NCBI GenBank assembly: GCA_051891435.1
Contig: JBJFFE010000005.1
Coordinates: 1 to 21,211 of the forward strand
DNA length: 21,211 nucleotides
From: UMGS1933 sp051891435
GTDB lineage: Bacteria; Bacillota; Clostridia; TANB77; CAG-508
Direction: 5' to 3'
This document shows, piece after piece, positions 7,201 to 14,518 of this stretch. The notes beneath the pieces were generated by a model that had not been told where the DNA came from, made no database searches, and saw only the letters and a list, made by a program, of their open reading frames with translations. The position numbers and the translations under genes were made by a program. The first letter of the stretch is position 1. The number at the start of each line of letters is the position of its first letter.

Positions 7201-7881
7201 TTAATCCTTTCTAAAAATGCTTTCATATGTTCCATCTCCAATTACTATATGGTCTAACATATCTATTCCTATTAGTTCTGCTGCCTCATATAGTCTTTCA
7301 GTTAATGTAAAGTCACTCTTACTTGGCCTTGCATCTCCACTTGGATGATTATGAACAAGAATTATCTTTGGCACTTGCATTTTTACTGCTTCTGATAAAA
7401 CATCTTTTGGTTCTAAACATGCAAAATTTGCTCCTCCTAATGAAATATCAATTACTTTTAATACTATGTTCTTACTATTTAGCAATAATACTTTTGCTAC
7501 TTCCCTTTTTTCATATCTCATTTCTGGCATAAGTAAATCTGCAACATCTTTTGAATTTTTAATTTTAATTTTATTACTTATAGGTCTAGAAATTCTTTTA
7601 GTAAGCTCACATACAGCTTTTAATTGAATAGCTTTTACTTTTCCAATACCTTTTATTTTCATAAAATTTTCTATTGATAAATCTTGCAAAAATCTCAAGT
7701 TGCTATTTTCTTTATCTGATTGTAAATTTAAAATTTCCTGTGCTATCGTAACAACTGTTTTCTCTCTTGTGCCGGTCTTTATTATTATAGCCAATAATTC
7801 AGCATTTGATAATTTCTCTGCTCCATATATTTCTAGTTTTTCATAAGGTCTCTCTGATATGGGTAATTCTTTTATTCTCAT
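7201..7881 (-). CDS. radC: RadC/JAB-domain protein
   Basis: RadC family, 226 residues. The N-terminal UPF0758 part contains a helix-hairpin-helix-like motif (IKGIGKVKAIQLKAV, about 76-90), and the C-terminal JAB/MPN metalloprotease-like domain carries His177, His179 and Asp190 in HNHPSGDARPSKSD. The biochemical function is not firmly established; the old DNA-repair name is doubtful. Start ATG has AAGGA 5 nt upstream. The context DUF4321-radC-mreB-mreC is a usual clostridial arrangement (often with maf), so expression is tied to the cell-shape operon. Confidence 0.94.
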   Translation of the reverse strand: MRIKELPISERPYEKLEIYGAEKLSNAELLAIIIKTGTREKTVVTIAQEILNLQSDKENSNLRFLQDLSIENFMKIKGIGKVKAIQLKAVCELTKRISRPISNKIKIKNSKDVADLLMPEMRYEKREVAKVLLLNSKNIVLKVIDISLGGANFACLEPKDVLSEAVKMQVPKIILVHNHPSGDARPSKSDFTLTERLYEAAELIGIDMLDHIVIGDGTYESIFRKD

Positions 7882-7920
7882 AAGTTCCTTTCTTTTCCCC
7901 CATATTACCCTAAATAATTT

Positions 7921-8178
7921 TTACATTTTTCTATAAATAAATATTGCTATAGCCATGCCTATTATGCTGGAAATATTTATTTTAAACATTAGTCCAAATG
8001 TTATTTTTATAACACTTAAATCTAACTCAATTGGTGATGATATTCCAAAGCTTTCCCCATATGATAGCCACCACAACCAATTTACTTTTGAGGCTATTTC
8101 TCCAAGTAATCCTCCAATTACTAATCCTGATAATAAAAACACTAATAAAATCCAAAAATTTCTTTCTCTTGTAGCCAT
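7921..8178 (-). CDS. DUF4321-family small membrane protein
   Basis: An 85-residue protein with two predicted membrane helices, about residues 8-28 (ILLVFLLSGLVIGGLLG) and 62-82 (ISSIIGMAIAIFIY), separated by a short segment with SYGESFGISSPIELDLSVIKITFG. That segment and the position before radC-mreB match the DUF4321 family of Clostridia, whose role is unknown. The start at 8178 (MATRERN) is chosen because AGGAGGA lies 6 nt upstream. It is the first gene of the radC-mreB-mreC transcript, 39 bp ahead of radC. Confidence 0.85.
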   Translation of the reverse strand: MATRERNFWILLVFLLSGLVIGGLLGEIASKVNWLWWLSYGESFGISSPIELDLSVIKITFGLMFKINISSIIGMAIAIFIYRKM

Positions 8179-8212
8179 TTTTATTCCTCCTATGTGTTTA
8201 AAATTCTTACAT

Positions 8213-8241
8213 ATTATATCGTGGTTTACACAAAATTTCAA
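8213..8241 (-). promoter_or_regulatory. Sigma-A promoter of the DUF4321-radC-mreBC operon
   Basis: On the minus strand, TTGAAA (8236-8241) and TATAAT (8213-8218) are 17 bp apart, about 35 bp before the first start codon. Confidence 0.88.
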
Positions 8242-8339
8242 CCTTTCACCTCAAAAATAATTTGTAACTTTATTTTTTTATTTTAATAAAATATATTAAT
8301 AATTACCAAATTTTTATCATTTATTTTTTTGCTATAGGA

Positions 8340-8348
8340 TGTTATAAT
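8340..8348 (+). promoter_or_regulatory. Extended -10 promoter of the mecA-like gene
   Basis: TGT-TATAAT forms an extended -10 element 22 bp before the start codon of the MecA-like gene. The region upstream is almost pure AT with no clear -35 box. Confidence 0.65.
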
Positions 8349-8370
8349 TATATTAACTGGAGGTCTTTCA

Positions 8371-8946
8371 ATGCAGATAGAGAAAATTAATGAGAACAAA
8401 TTAGAAGTTATAATAAATGTAGCAGATTTAGAAGAAAAAGATATTACTCTGCAATCTTTTATGTCTGAAACTATTGAAAATCAATCTTTATTTTTAGAAA
8501 TATTAAATTTTGCAGATAAACAAGTAGGATTCAATTTAAAAAATTGTGAAATAATCGTAGAAGCCTTTTCCATACCTTCTAAAAATTCGTTTATTTTAAT
8601 TATTACTCGTATTCCTAGTTCATCTGCTTTATATTTATCAAAAACAAAATATAGTAGATTAAAATTAAATAAATCTTTTTGGTTTAAATTTAATGATTTT
8701 GAAACTTTATGTGCTTTTTGCAATTTATTTCCCAAAAATATAAATGTAATTTCATCATTATATTTATTAGAAGGTAATTATTTTATACATTTAGAATTTA
8801 GTCATCTTAAAGATTTAATTAGGGTCATGCTAATTGGTAGTGAATTTTCAGATTGTATATATGATAGTGAATATTTAATTGATGAAAATGCACAAACTAT
8901 TATAAAGGATTATGCAATTAAAACTTGTCAAAAATTTTTTGTTTGA
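8371..8946 (+). CDS. MecA-like adaptor protein
   Basis: A 191-residue protein whose N-terminus (MQIEKINENKLEVIINVADLE) resembles the substrate-binding half of MecA, the adaptor that delivers proteins such as ComK to ClpC/ClpP. The C-terminal half has the usual pattern: a charged strand, FWFKFNDFETLCAFCNLF, then YFIHLEF near the end. These would be the ClpC-binding fold. Similarity is in pattern rather than strong identity, so the symbol is withheld. Start ATG has GGAGG 7 nt upstream. It is monocistronic and convergent with the M23 peptidase gene, sharing a bidirectional terminator. Codons are extremely AT-rich. Confidence 0.72.
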   Translation: MQIEKINENKLEVIINVADLEEKDITLQSFMSETIENQSLFLEILNFADKQVGFNLKNCEIIVEAFSIPSKNSFILIITRIPSSSALYLSKTKYSRLKLNKSFWFKFNDFETLCAFCNLFPKNINVISSLYLLEGNYFIHLEFSHLKDLIRVMLIGSEFSDCIYDSEYLIDENAQTIIKDYAIKTCQKFFV

Positions 8947-8961
8947 TTTTCAAACTATAAT

Positions 8962-8992
8962 AAAAAGGCTGAGATTTAATCTCAGCCTTTTT
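8962..8992. terminator. Bidirectional terminator
   Basis: A perfect 13-bp stem (AAAAAGGCTGAGA with TCTCAGCCTTTTT) and a 5-nt loop lie between the convergent mecA-like and M23 genes. A-rich and T-rich ends serve both strands. Confidence 0.9.
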
Positions 8993-8996
8993 ATTA

Positions 8997-9983
8997 TTAA
9001 TATAAATAATTTTGCGGATTCAATGTTGTTCCATTTACTCTTATTTCTAGATGTAAATGTGAACCTGTTGAATTACCAGTTGAACCAACTGTTGCTATTG
9101 CTTGCCCCTGTGATACTGTTTGCCCTACTGATACATATATTGAATTACAATGTGCATATAATGTTTCTACACCATTTCCGTGAGAAATTTTTACACAATT
9201 TCCATAACTTACATTTGAATAATTTACATATGTTACTGTTCCTGAAGCAGCAGCTACAATAGTTGTTCCTGTTGGGGCTGCTACATCTAGACCCGTATGT
9301 GTACTTCCCCATCTAGAACCGTATCTAGAAGTTATTGTATACCCTGACGATACTGGTTTTATTAAACTAATTCCTAAATCTAATTTTGTTGTAGAGCTTG
9401 CTATTGTATAAGAACCCGCTGAATACTTTACTACTGGTTTTTTATATAATGCTGTTACTATTTTATCTGATTCTGTAAAATCTTTTATCTCTGTACCAAA
9501 TACTTGGTTATAAGATATTTGCTTTATATTGCTACTTTTTTTATCTGTTAATTGTTTAATTATATCTTCTGCTTGTTCTTTAGTTGCAACATAGTATTTT
9601 TCTTCACTACCTTCTGATATTGCATAATATTCATAATATGTTGTACCTAATTGTTTAACTTTTTCAAACATTTCATCATCATTTGTTTCATTACCTTTTT
9701 TTACTAAACATAAAGAATATTCTGGTAATGCTGAAATTTCCACAAATGCTGTATTTTCTGTTTCTCCTTCTTCCATATACATATTGATTTTCTCTTGTAA
9801 TTCTGTTCTACTATTTGTATAACCAATAAATTCTCCATTTAATGTTACACTATATGTTACTTTATAAAATAAAGATATTATACTAATAATTAATATTGCA
9901 GATATAACTATTAAAAATATTAGTTTTAAAGAACTTCTTATATGTATAAATATATTTTTAATACTTCTTAAAATATTAAACAC
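8997..9983 (-). CDS. M23 family peptidase (LytM-like endopeptidase), membrane-anchored
   Basis: Peptidoglycan endopeptidase exposed outside the membrane. It has 328 residues if the GTG at 9983 is used. A basic N-terminus precedes a transmembrane helix at about 21-40. A middle region of about 41-200 contains an SVTLNG.FIGYT segment and an ATKEQAEDIIKQL segment typical of clostridial M23 proteins. The LytM domain at about 212-328 has the zinc motif HTGLDVAAP (His229, Asp233), the active-site YAHC (His278) and HLHLEI (His309, His311). The start is uncertain: the AGGAG directly abuts the GTG, and an ATT eight bases further on would have normal spacing. No other ATG exists before the membrane helix. 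It could be a wall remodelling or sporulation peptidase. Confidence 0.9.
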   Translation of the reverse strand: MFNILRSIKNIFIHIRSSLKLIFLIVISAILIISIISLFYKVTYSVTLNGEFIGYTNSRTELQEKINMYMEEGETENTAFVEISALPEYSLCLVKKGNETNDDEMFEKVKQLGTTYYEYYAISEGSEEKYYVATKEQAEDIIKQLTDKKSSNIKQISYNQVFGTEIKDFTESDKIVTALYKKPVVKYSAGSYTIASSTTKLDLGISLIKPVSSGYTITSRYGSRWGSTHTGLDVAAPTGTTIVAAASGTVTYVNYSNVSYGNCVKISHGNGVETLYAHCNSIYVSVGQTVSQGQAIATVGSTGNSTGSHLHLEIRVNGTTLNPQNYLY

Positions 9984-10044
9984 TCCTATCTGGTTTTTTT
10001 AAATACCTTTTATATTTTACCTAAAAAATACTCTTTTGGCAATT

Positions 10045-10071
10045 ATTATAGTATGTATTAATTTTTGTCAT
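10045..10071 (-). promoter_or_regulatory. Probable promoter of the M23 peptidase gene
   Basis: On the minus strand, ATGACA (10066-10071) and TATAAT (10045-10050) are 15 bp apart, shorter than ideal. The 404-bp gap 9984-10387 holds this promoter, the AAAACGAG repeats just upstream of it and hairpin repeat HP2 copy 1; I see no further gene in it. Confidence 0.5.
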
Positions 10072-10073
10072 TC

Positions 10074-10132
10074 CTCGTTTTTGATGTCTTTTCTCTCGTT
10101 TTCTTCCTTTTTCTCCGTATATCTCTCGTTTT
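10074..10132 (-). repeat. Three direct repeats AAAACGAG upstream of the M23 promoter
   Basis: The octamer AAAACGAG (minus strand) occurs at 10074-10081, 10095-10102 and 10125-10132, with starts 21 and 30 bp apart, close to whole helical turns. The nearest copy abuts the -35 box. This is a plausible operator array, but no regulator is recognised. Confidence 0.5.
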
Positions 10133-10239
10133 CTTGTATTGATTTTTTATCATTTTTACTCTTTTAGCATAAGATATTATAGATTAATCCGCTCCCAGGG
10201 TGTTGTATATGAATAAATTAATTGCATAAAAATAAAATA

Positions 10240-10341
10240 GCCAAACGCAGGGGTTTTCATTTTTCTTTTTTAGGAGAATCCAAAGTAGGGATTACTTAGA
10301 GGTGCCTAAAAAAGAAAAATCAAACCCCGACGAGATTTGGC
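10240..10341 (+). repeat. Hairpin repeat family HP2, copy 1
   Basis: A 102-bp palindromic element, GCCAAA...TTTGGC. Long arms pair GGGGTTTTCATTTTTC with GAAAAATCAAACCCC (one C-C mismatch), and the tip hairpin is AAGTA/TACTT around GGGAT. A second copy in the same orientation is at 10919-11021. The pair flanks the coat-protein operon. Confidence 0.85.
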
Positions 10342-10387
10342 GGTCGTCTTCCACTATGCAAAGAAATCAACATGAAAAATTTCTGTG

Positions 10388-10636
10388 CTACCCATTGCTT
10401 ACTTGTTCTTTAACTTTATTAATCTCTGCTTGTGGTGCCTTTTCCGCTGGTATATAATACCCTTTTACTTGTGCAACCTTAAACAAATCATATTGAAAAG
10501 CTTCATCATTATTTCTTATTTGTGCAAGAGTTTGTCTAAGAGTAACATTTTCTGCTTCTGATATAGCATTTTGATATGTTGTAAGTTCTGCCTTTAAACC
10601 TGATAAAATATCGTTAACCATATATTTTTCTTCCAT
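10388..10636 (-). CDS. CotF-like spore coat protein
   Basis: An 82-residue, mostly helical protein (LSGLKAELTTYQNAISEAEN, then FQYDLFKVAQVKGYY near residues 48-62). The helix pattern and the F.YDL...KGYY segment match the coat F domain found in small clostridial spore coat proteins. Start ATG has AGGAGG about 10 nt upstream. It follows a second short coat-like gene by 14 bp, forming a two-gene operon, and lies between two direct copies of repeat HP2. Expression would be in the mother cell during sporulation, but I cannot see a clear sporulation sigma-factor promoter. Confidence 0.8.
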   Translation of the reverse strand: MEEKYMVNDILSGLKAELTTYQNAISEAENVTLRQTLAQIRNNDEAFQYDLFKVAQVKGYYIPAEKAPQAEINKVKEQVSNG

Positions 10637-10650
10637 ACTAAAAAAACCTC

Positions 10651-10836
10651 CTAATTTAAAAACGATAATAATTTTTGTTTTGTATTTAACGAATCTTGTG
10701 CTGCTCCTGTAAACATTTGCTTAATTTGTGGATCTACACAACTATTAGCATATGAATTCAATTTTTGATATGCTGTGTCATGTGCACCAATTAAATGTCT
10801 TAAATTTTGAAGTTCTACTTGAGTTAAATCTGCCAT
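10651..10836 (-). CDS. Small spore coat-like protein (partner of the CotF-like protein)
   Basis: A helical protein of 61 residues from MADLTQVELQNLRHLIG to a C-terminal KQKLLSFLN. The Q.LRHLIGAHDTAYQKL...A..C.DPQIKQMF region resembles the first part of coat F proteins, so the pair may represent halves of one four-helix fold encoded separately. The start is ambiguous: ATGs at 10836 and 10845 and an earlier one at 10857 are in frame; GGAAGGAAG upstream suits 10836 best. It is the first gene of the pair. Confidence 0.75.
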   Translation of the reverse strand: MADLTQVELQNLRHLIGAHDTAYQKLNSYANSCVDPQIKQMFTGAAQDSLNTKQKLLSFLN

Positions 10837-10918
10837 TTTTATCATTCTTCCTTCCATTTTAAATTAATAGTTATATTATTTACAATTTTTATTTTTTTAT
10901 ACAAAATTAAATAAACTA

Positions 10919-11021
10919 GCCAAACGCAGGGGTTTTTATTTTTCTTATTTTAGGAGGTACACGAGCGGGAATCGCTTGGAGGTGCCTAAAAAAGAAAAAT
11001 AAAACCCCGACGAGATTTGGC
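10919..11021 (+). repeat. Hairpin repeat family HP2, copy 2
   Basis: A 103-bp direct copy of the element at 10240-10341 with the same arms. Here the arms pair fully (T-A replaces the C-C mismatch). The tip stem is GAGCG/CGCTT instead of AAGTA/TACTT, that is, two base pairs changed on both sides. Confidence 0.85.
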
Positions 11022-11045
11022 GGACTATTAGTTCTCTTTATAGCA

Positions 11046-11081
11046 AAAAAAGTGTTTATATCTTTATATAAACACTTTTTT
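11046..11081. terminator. Terminator of mreD-mrdA-minC
   Basis: A 15-bp perfect stem (AAAAAAGTGTTTATA with TATAAACACTTTTTT) ends 4 bp from the minC stop codon. It is flanked by A/T tracts usable on both strands. Confidence 0.9.
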
Positions 11082-11085
11082 AATT

Positions 11086-11697
11086 CTATTCCATTATAAT
11101 TTCATTATTATCATCTATAAATGCACAACGATAATTTTGTTCTAACTCATCTTTTTCAATTTCTTTTATCACATTAGATATTCTTATTTGAGGACTTTCA
11201 ATTAGATTGCTTGCTATTATTGCTTTTTTATTTCCCTTAGCTCCTGCATGGGCTAATCCTCTTAATACTCCCAGTATAACAATATTTTCTCCTGCTATTA
11301 CTTCTGCACCTGCGTTAACATCTCCTAATATTACTAAACTTCCTTCAAATTCAATTTTTTGCCCTGACCTCAAACTTCCCCTATGGAACATTGTTTCTGA
11401 ATTATTTATTTCCTTTTCAAATGTTCTTTTTATTCCATGCAAACCTAAAACTTTTGGACTATCAAAATTTACCTCAACATCTATATTGCTTTGTATTATT
11501 TTCTTTATTTCATTAATCTCTTTATTTTTTAATACTTTTCCCATTACAAAAATTGGTGTTTTCTCTGTTTTATATAATTTTTTCAATGCTGGAATTTTTT
11601 TGTTTAGACATTCTATTATTTCTTTATATTCTGCTCCTTCGCTTATTCTAACTATTATTTCATCTTTTTTCATATTTATTCCTACAGGATTTCTCAT
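11086..11697 (-). CDS. minC: Septum site-determining protein MinC
   Basis: Inhibitor of FtsZ ring assembly away from midcell. It has 203 residues. The N-terminal alpha/beta domain (about 10-95) contains the characteristic segment from PIFVMGKVL onward. The C-terminal right-handed beta-helix (about 105-180) carries RSGQKIEFEGSLVILGDVN, AGAEVIAGENIVILGVLRG and AHAGAKGNKKAIIAS, the MinD-binding repeats. A GGGGG-type ribosome-binding site precedes the ATG. It is the last gene of the transcript. minD, which normally follows, is absent; coat genes and repeats follow instead. Confidence 0.93.
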   Translation of the reverse strand: MRNPVGINMKKDEIIVRISEGAEYKEIIECLNKKIPALKKLYKTEKTPIFVMGKVLKNKEINEIKKIIQSNIDVEVNFDSPKVLGLHGIKRTFEKEINNSETMFHRGSLRSGQKIEFEGSLVILGDVNAGAEVIAGENIVILGVLRGLAHAGAKGNKKAIIASNLIESPQIRISNVIKEIEKDELEQNYRCAFIDDNNEIIME

Positions 11698-11719
11698 TTT
11701 AATTCCCCCTATTTTTTCT

Positions 11720-13804
11720 CTAATTTAATTCTCCCGTGTATGGCTTTGCTGTTCTATCTTCTTTTATTTCTTCTGTTGTTCCGAAATAACTTTCAAATAT
11801 TGCTCTTGCAACACTTGCAGTATAATATCCATGCCCTCCGTTCTCTACGAAAACAACTACTGCTATTTCGGGGTCATCATATGGGGCGAATCCAGTAAAC
11901 CATGCATTTACGTTCTTACCCGCTTCTGCCGAACCAGTTTTTCCTCCTACTTCTATTTCAAAATCTTTGAATACCGAATACGCTGTACCTCCTGTTTCCG
12001 TAGTTACAGATTTCATTCCTTCTAAAACTGCATCAATTGATTCTTTACTAATTTCTAAATTTTCCTTCTCTTCTTTTTTTATTCCTAATTTATCATTTAT
12101 ATAATTTTCTACTTCTTTTTTATCAATTGCCGTTCCATTACTGTCTTTTATTTCTTTTAGCAAAGTAACATCAACATCATGACCACCATTTGCAACCATA
12201 GAAATATATTTTGCTATCTGTATTGGTGTAAAGCTGTTATCTCCTTGTCCAATTGCTGCATTTAATGTATCCCCTCCATACCAAGGTTTATTATACTTTT
12301 CAGAAGTTTCTTTACTTGCTAAAAGACCTGCTTCTTCTCCACTTAACTCTATACCTGTTTTGCTACCTAATCCAAAATATCTTGCATACTTAACCAATGT
12401 ATCTATTCCCATTCTTTTAGCCGTTTCGTAAAAGAAATAATTGCAAGAATGCTTTATTGCTCCTGATACATTTACAGCCCCATGACCTATACCATAATCC
12501 GTGTAAGACCAGCATCTCCACGAACTGCCTCCATAATAATATATTCCTGTATCGTATATAGTTTCGGTGGTTGTTATTGCTCCTGACTCTATTCCTGCTA
12601 TTGCAGTTACCATTTTATATACTGACCCTGGTGCATATGCACTTTGTATTGCTCTATTTATCAAAGCACTTTTTCCTTCTTGAGTATATTCAGTCCATTT
12701 TTCTGTACTTATACCATCCACAAACAGCTGTGGTTCAAAATCTGGATAACTGCATAAAGCTATGACTTCGCCAGTTTTTACATTCATTACTACTGCAGAG
12801 CCAGTTTTAGCATCATATGCTTTACCAAAATCTCCATTACATATTTTTTCTATTGTTTGACTCAAAGATTTTTCAGCTGCCTCTTGAATTTTTGCATCTA
12901 TTGTAAGTGTAACATCATATCCACTGACCGCTTCTTGTGTTATATACTCTCCAGTGAAAGTTCCATCTACTGACATATCTGTTTGTTTAACTCCGTCTTC
13001 CCCTTTTAAGTATTTTTCAAAAACATATTCTACCCCTGTTTTTCCAATATAATCTGATATTTGGTATCCTTCCAAGGAATTGTATTCATCTTCAGAAATT
13101 CTTCCTGTATAACCTAATACATGTGAAGCTAAACTACCATATATATAGTTTCTTACAGGCGTATTTTCTATATTTATACCCGGAAAACCTGCACTTTGTT
13201 CTTCAAATTCTAATATACTTTGCTCACTTATATTATCAGAAATTATATATGGTTTCATACTTGAATATCCATTTTTATCTATTCCATATCTTACAGAAAT
13301 AATTTTTCTTGCATCAGTTAGTTCATAATTTTCTAATTCATATTTTTCTATATATTTATTTAAAACTTCCTCTGCTGTTAAATTTTCATCTAAATTATTA
13401 TTTTTTAACCAAGTTCTTATATTATCATTATTAGAATATTTATATTCAATAGGATTCATACTTATTGGAAAGTCATCTATATATTCATCTGAATTTTTTT
13501 CTAAAATGTTCATGACTTTTAATATTGTATTATTTAGCTCTTCTGTTTCAATTTTACTTTTGTATAGTTCTAACGAATATCTTAATTTTGTCCCTGCTAA
13601 TATATTTCCATTACAGTCTAAAACATTTCCTCTAGTTGCCTTAACTGTTGTTTCTCTTGTTAGTCTGGAATTTGATTTTTCTAAATATTCTTTTCCATTA
13701 ACAATCTGTAATGTAAATAATTTTATTATTATTATTATGCCAATTATATATATTAGCATAGATATAATATTATATCTAATATTCTTTTTGTCTAACGGTC
13801 TCAT
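11720..13804 (-). CDS. mrdA: Class B penicillin-binding protein 2 (elongasome transpeptidase)
   Basis: Peptidoglycan transpeptidase partner of RodA in lateral wall synthesis. It has 694 residues. A single transmembrane anchor lies at about 12-34. The PBP dimerisation/pedestal domain (about 50-290) includes the TRGNVLDCNG motif. The catalytic domain has SVYK (Ser394, Lys397), SCN (453-455) and KTG (622-624). Its place between mreD and minC supports PBP2/MrdA over the sporulation paralogue SpoVD. It starts 18 bp after mreD and ends 22 bp before minC. It contains many out-of-frame CGG triplets (for example TTC GGA at 11781) but no in-frame CGG, making it a useful control for the frameshift observation. 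Confidence 0.94.
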   Translation of the reverse strand: MRPLDKKNIRYNIISMLIYIIGIIIIIKLFTLQIVNGKEYLEKSNSRLTRETTVKATRGNVLDCNGNILAGTKLRYSLELYKSKIETEELNNTILKVMNILEKNSDEYIDDFPISMNPIEYKYSNNDNIRTWLKNNNLDENLTAEEVLNKYIEKYELENYELTDARKIISVRYGIDKNGYSSMKPYIISDNISEQSILEFEEQSAGFPGINIENTPVRNYIYGSLASHVLGYTGRISEDEYNSLEGYQISDYIGKTGVEYVFEKYLKGEDGVKQTDMSVDGTFTGEYITQEAVSGYDVTLTIDAKIQEAAEKSLSQTIEKICNGDFGKAYDAKTGSAVVMNVKTGEVIALCSYPDFEPQLFVDGISTEKWTEYTQEGKSALINRAIQSAYAPGSVYKMVTAIAGIESGAITTTETIYDTGIYYYGGSSWRCWSYTDYGIGHGAVNVSGAIKHSCNYFFYETAKRMGIDTLVKYARYFGLGSKTGIELSGEEAGLLASKETSEKYNKPWYGGDTLNAAIGQGDNSFTPIQIAKYISMVANGGHDVDVTLLKEIKDSNGTAIDKKEVENYINDKLGIKKEEKENLEISKESIDAVLEGMKSVTTETGGTAYSVFKDFEIEVGGKTGSAEAGKNVNAWFTGFAPYDDPEIAVVVFVENGGHGYYTASVARAIFESYFGTTEEIKEDRTAKPYTGELN

Positions 13805-13822
13805 TTGTCACCTGCTTTCATT

Positions 13823-14356
13823 TTAGAAAAACTTCAAAAAACTATTATTATTTATAAAATCTTGCTCAAGTCTATTTCCGAAAGAAAAAAAGATTGGATA
13901 AAATATAATAATTAAAATTGCATTATAAACCATTTCTATTAATACAATTTTTATAAAACTTGCTATTTCAAAAGTTGCTCCACAAAAACTTATTTTTAAT
14001 ATATAAGTTATAAGCTCAGCAACTATAGTTATTAACATTGTCATAAGCATAACTGTCATCCTATTATCTTTTGAAAAGTTTTTATCTAAATAACCAGAAA
14101 CTAGTCCAACAATAGCAAAAGTAATTGCATTTATTCCAATTCTTGTGCCTATAAATATATCTAACATCAAACCAAAAAGTATTCCAAAAAAAAAGCCAAA
14201 ATCTTTTTTCATAAACAAGCCTATCATCATAATAAGTATAATAAATAAATTAGGCATTATACCGGCAATATTAAACCATGTAAAAAAATTAACTTGCAAA
14301 AAATAAATTACAAAAAAAATTAATATAATAAAAAAAATATCAATCGCTTTTTTCAT
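13823..14356 (-). CDS. mreD: Rod shape-determining protein MreD
   Basis: A 177-residue integral membrane protein with five to six hydrophobic helices, including IDIFFIILIFFVIYFLQVNF at the start and a segment near 150-166. The signature stretch FGFFFGILFGLMLDIFIGTRIG at about 53-74 is typical of MreD, which bridges MreC to the PBP2/RodA synthase. Start ATG has GGAAG upstream. It is the first gene of mreD-mrdA-minC under its own strong promoter, uncoupled from mreBC. Confidence 0.88.
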   Translation of the reverse strand: MKKAIDIFFIILIFFVIYFLQVNFFTWFNIAGIMPNLFIILIMMIGLFMKKDFGFFFGILFGLMLDIFIGTRIGINAITFAIVGLVSGYLDKNFSKDNRMTVMLMTMLITIVAELITYILKISFCGATFEIASFIKIVLIEMVYNAILIIIFYPIFFSFGNRLEQDFINNNSFLKFF

Positions 14357-14384
14357 TTTTCTTCCAATCTTTTATTTTTTAGGT

Positions 14385-14413
14385 ATTATATCAAAAGCTG
14401 GAAATTTTTTCAA
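14385..14413 (-). promoter_or_regulatory. Sigma-A promoter of mreD-mrdA-minC
   Basis: On the minus strand, TTGAAA (14408-14413) and TATAAT (14385-14390) are separated by 17 bp, about 29 bp before the mreD start. Confidence 0.88.
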
Positions 14414-14482
14414 GATTTATTTGTAATAAAAATGTAATATAAATTTAACATTAATGTTACACGGTTTTTATGGAATTTAGTA

Positions 14483-14488
14483 TATAAT
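14483..14488 (+). promoter_or_regulatory. Possible -10 box of the HExxH protein gene
   Basis: TATAAT lies about 30 bp before the start codon. No convincing -35 box is present at the standard spacing. Confidence 0.4.
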
Positions 14489-14518
14489 ATAATAATACTA
14501 AAGATATAAGGAGCAATT

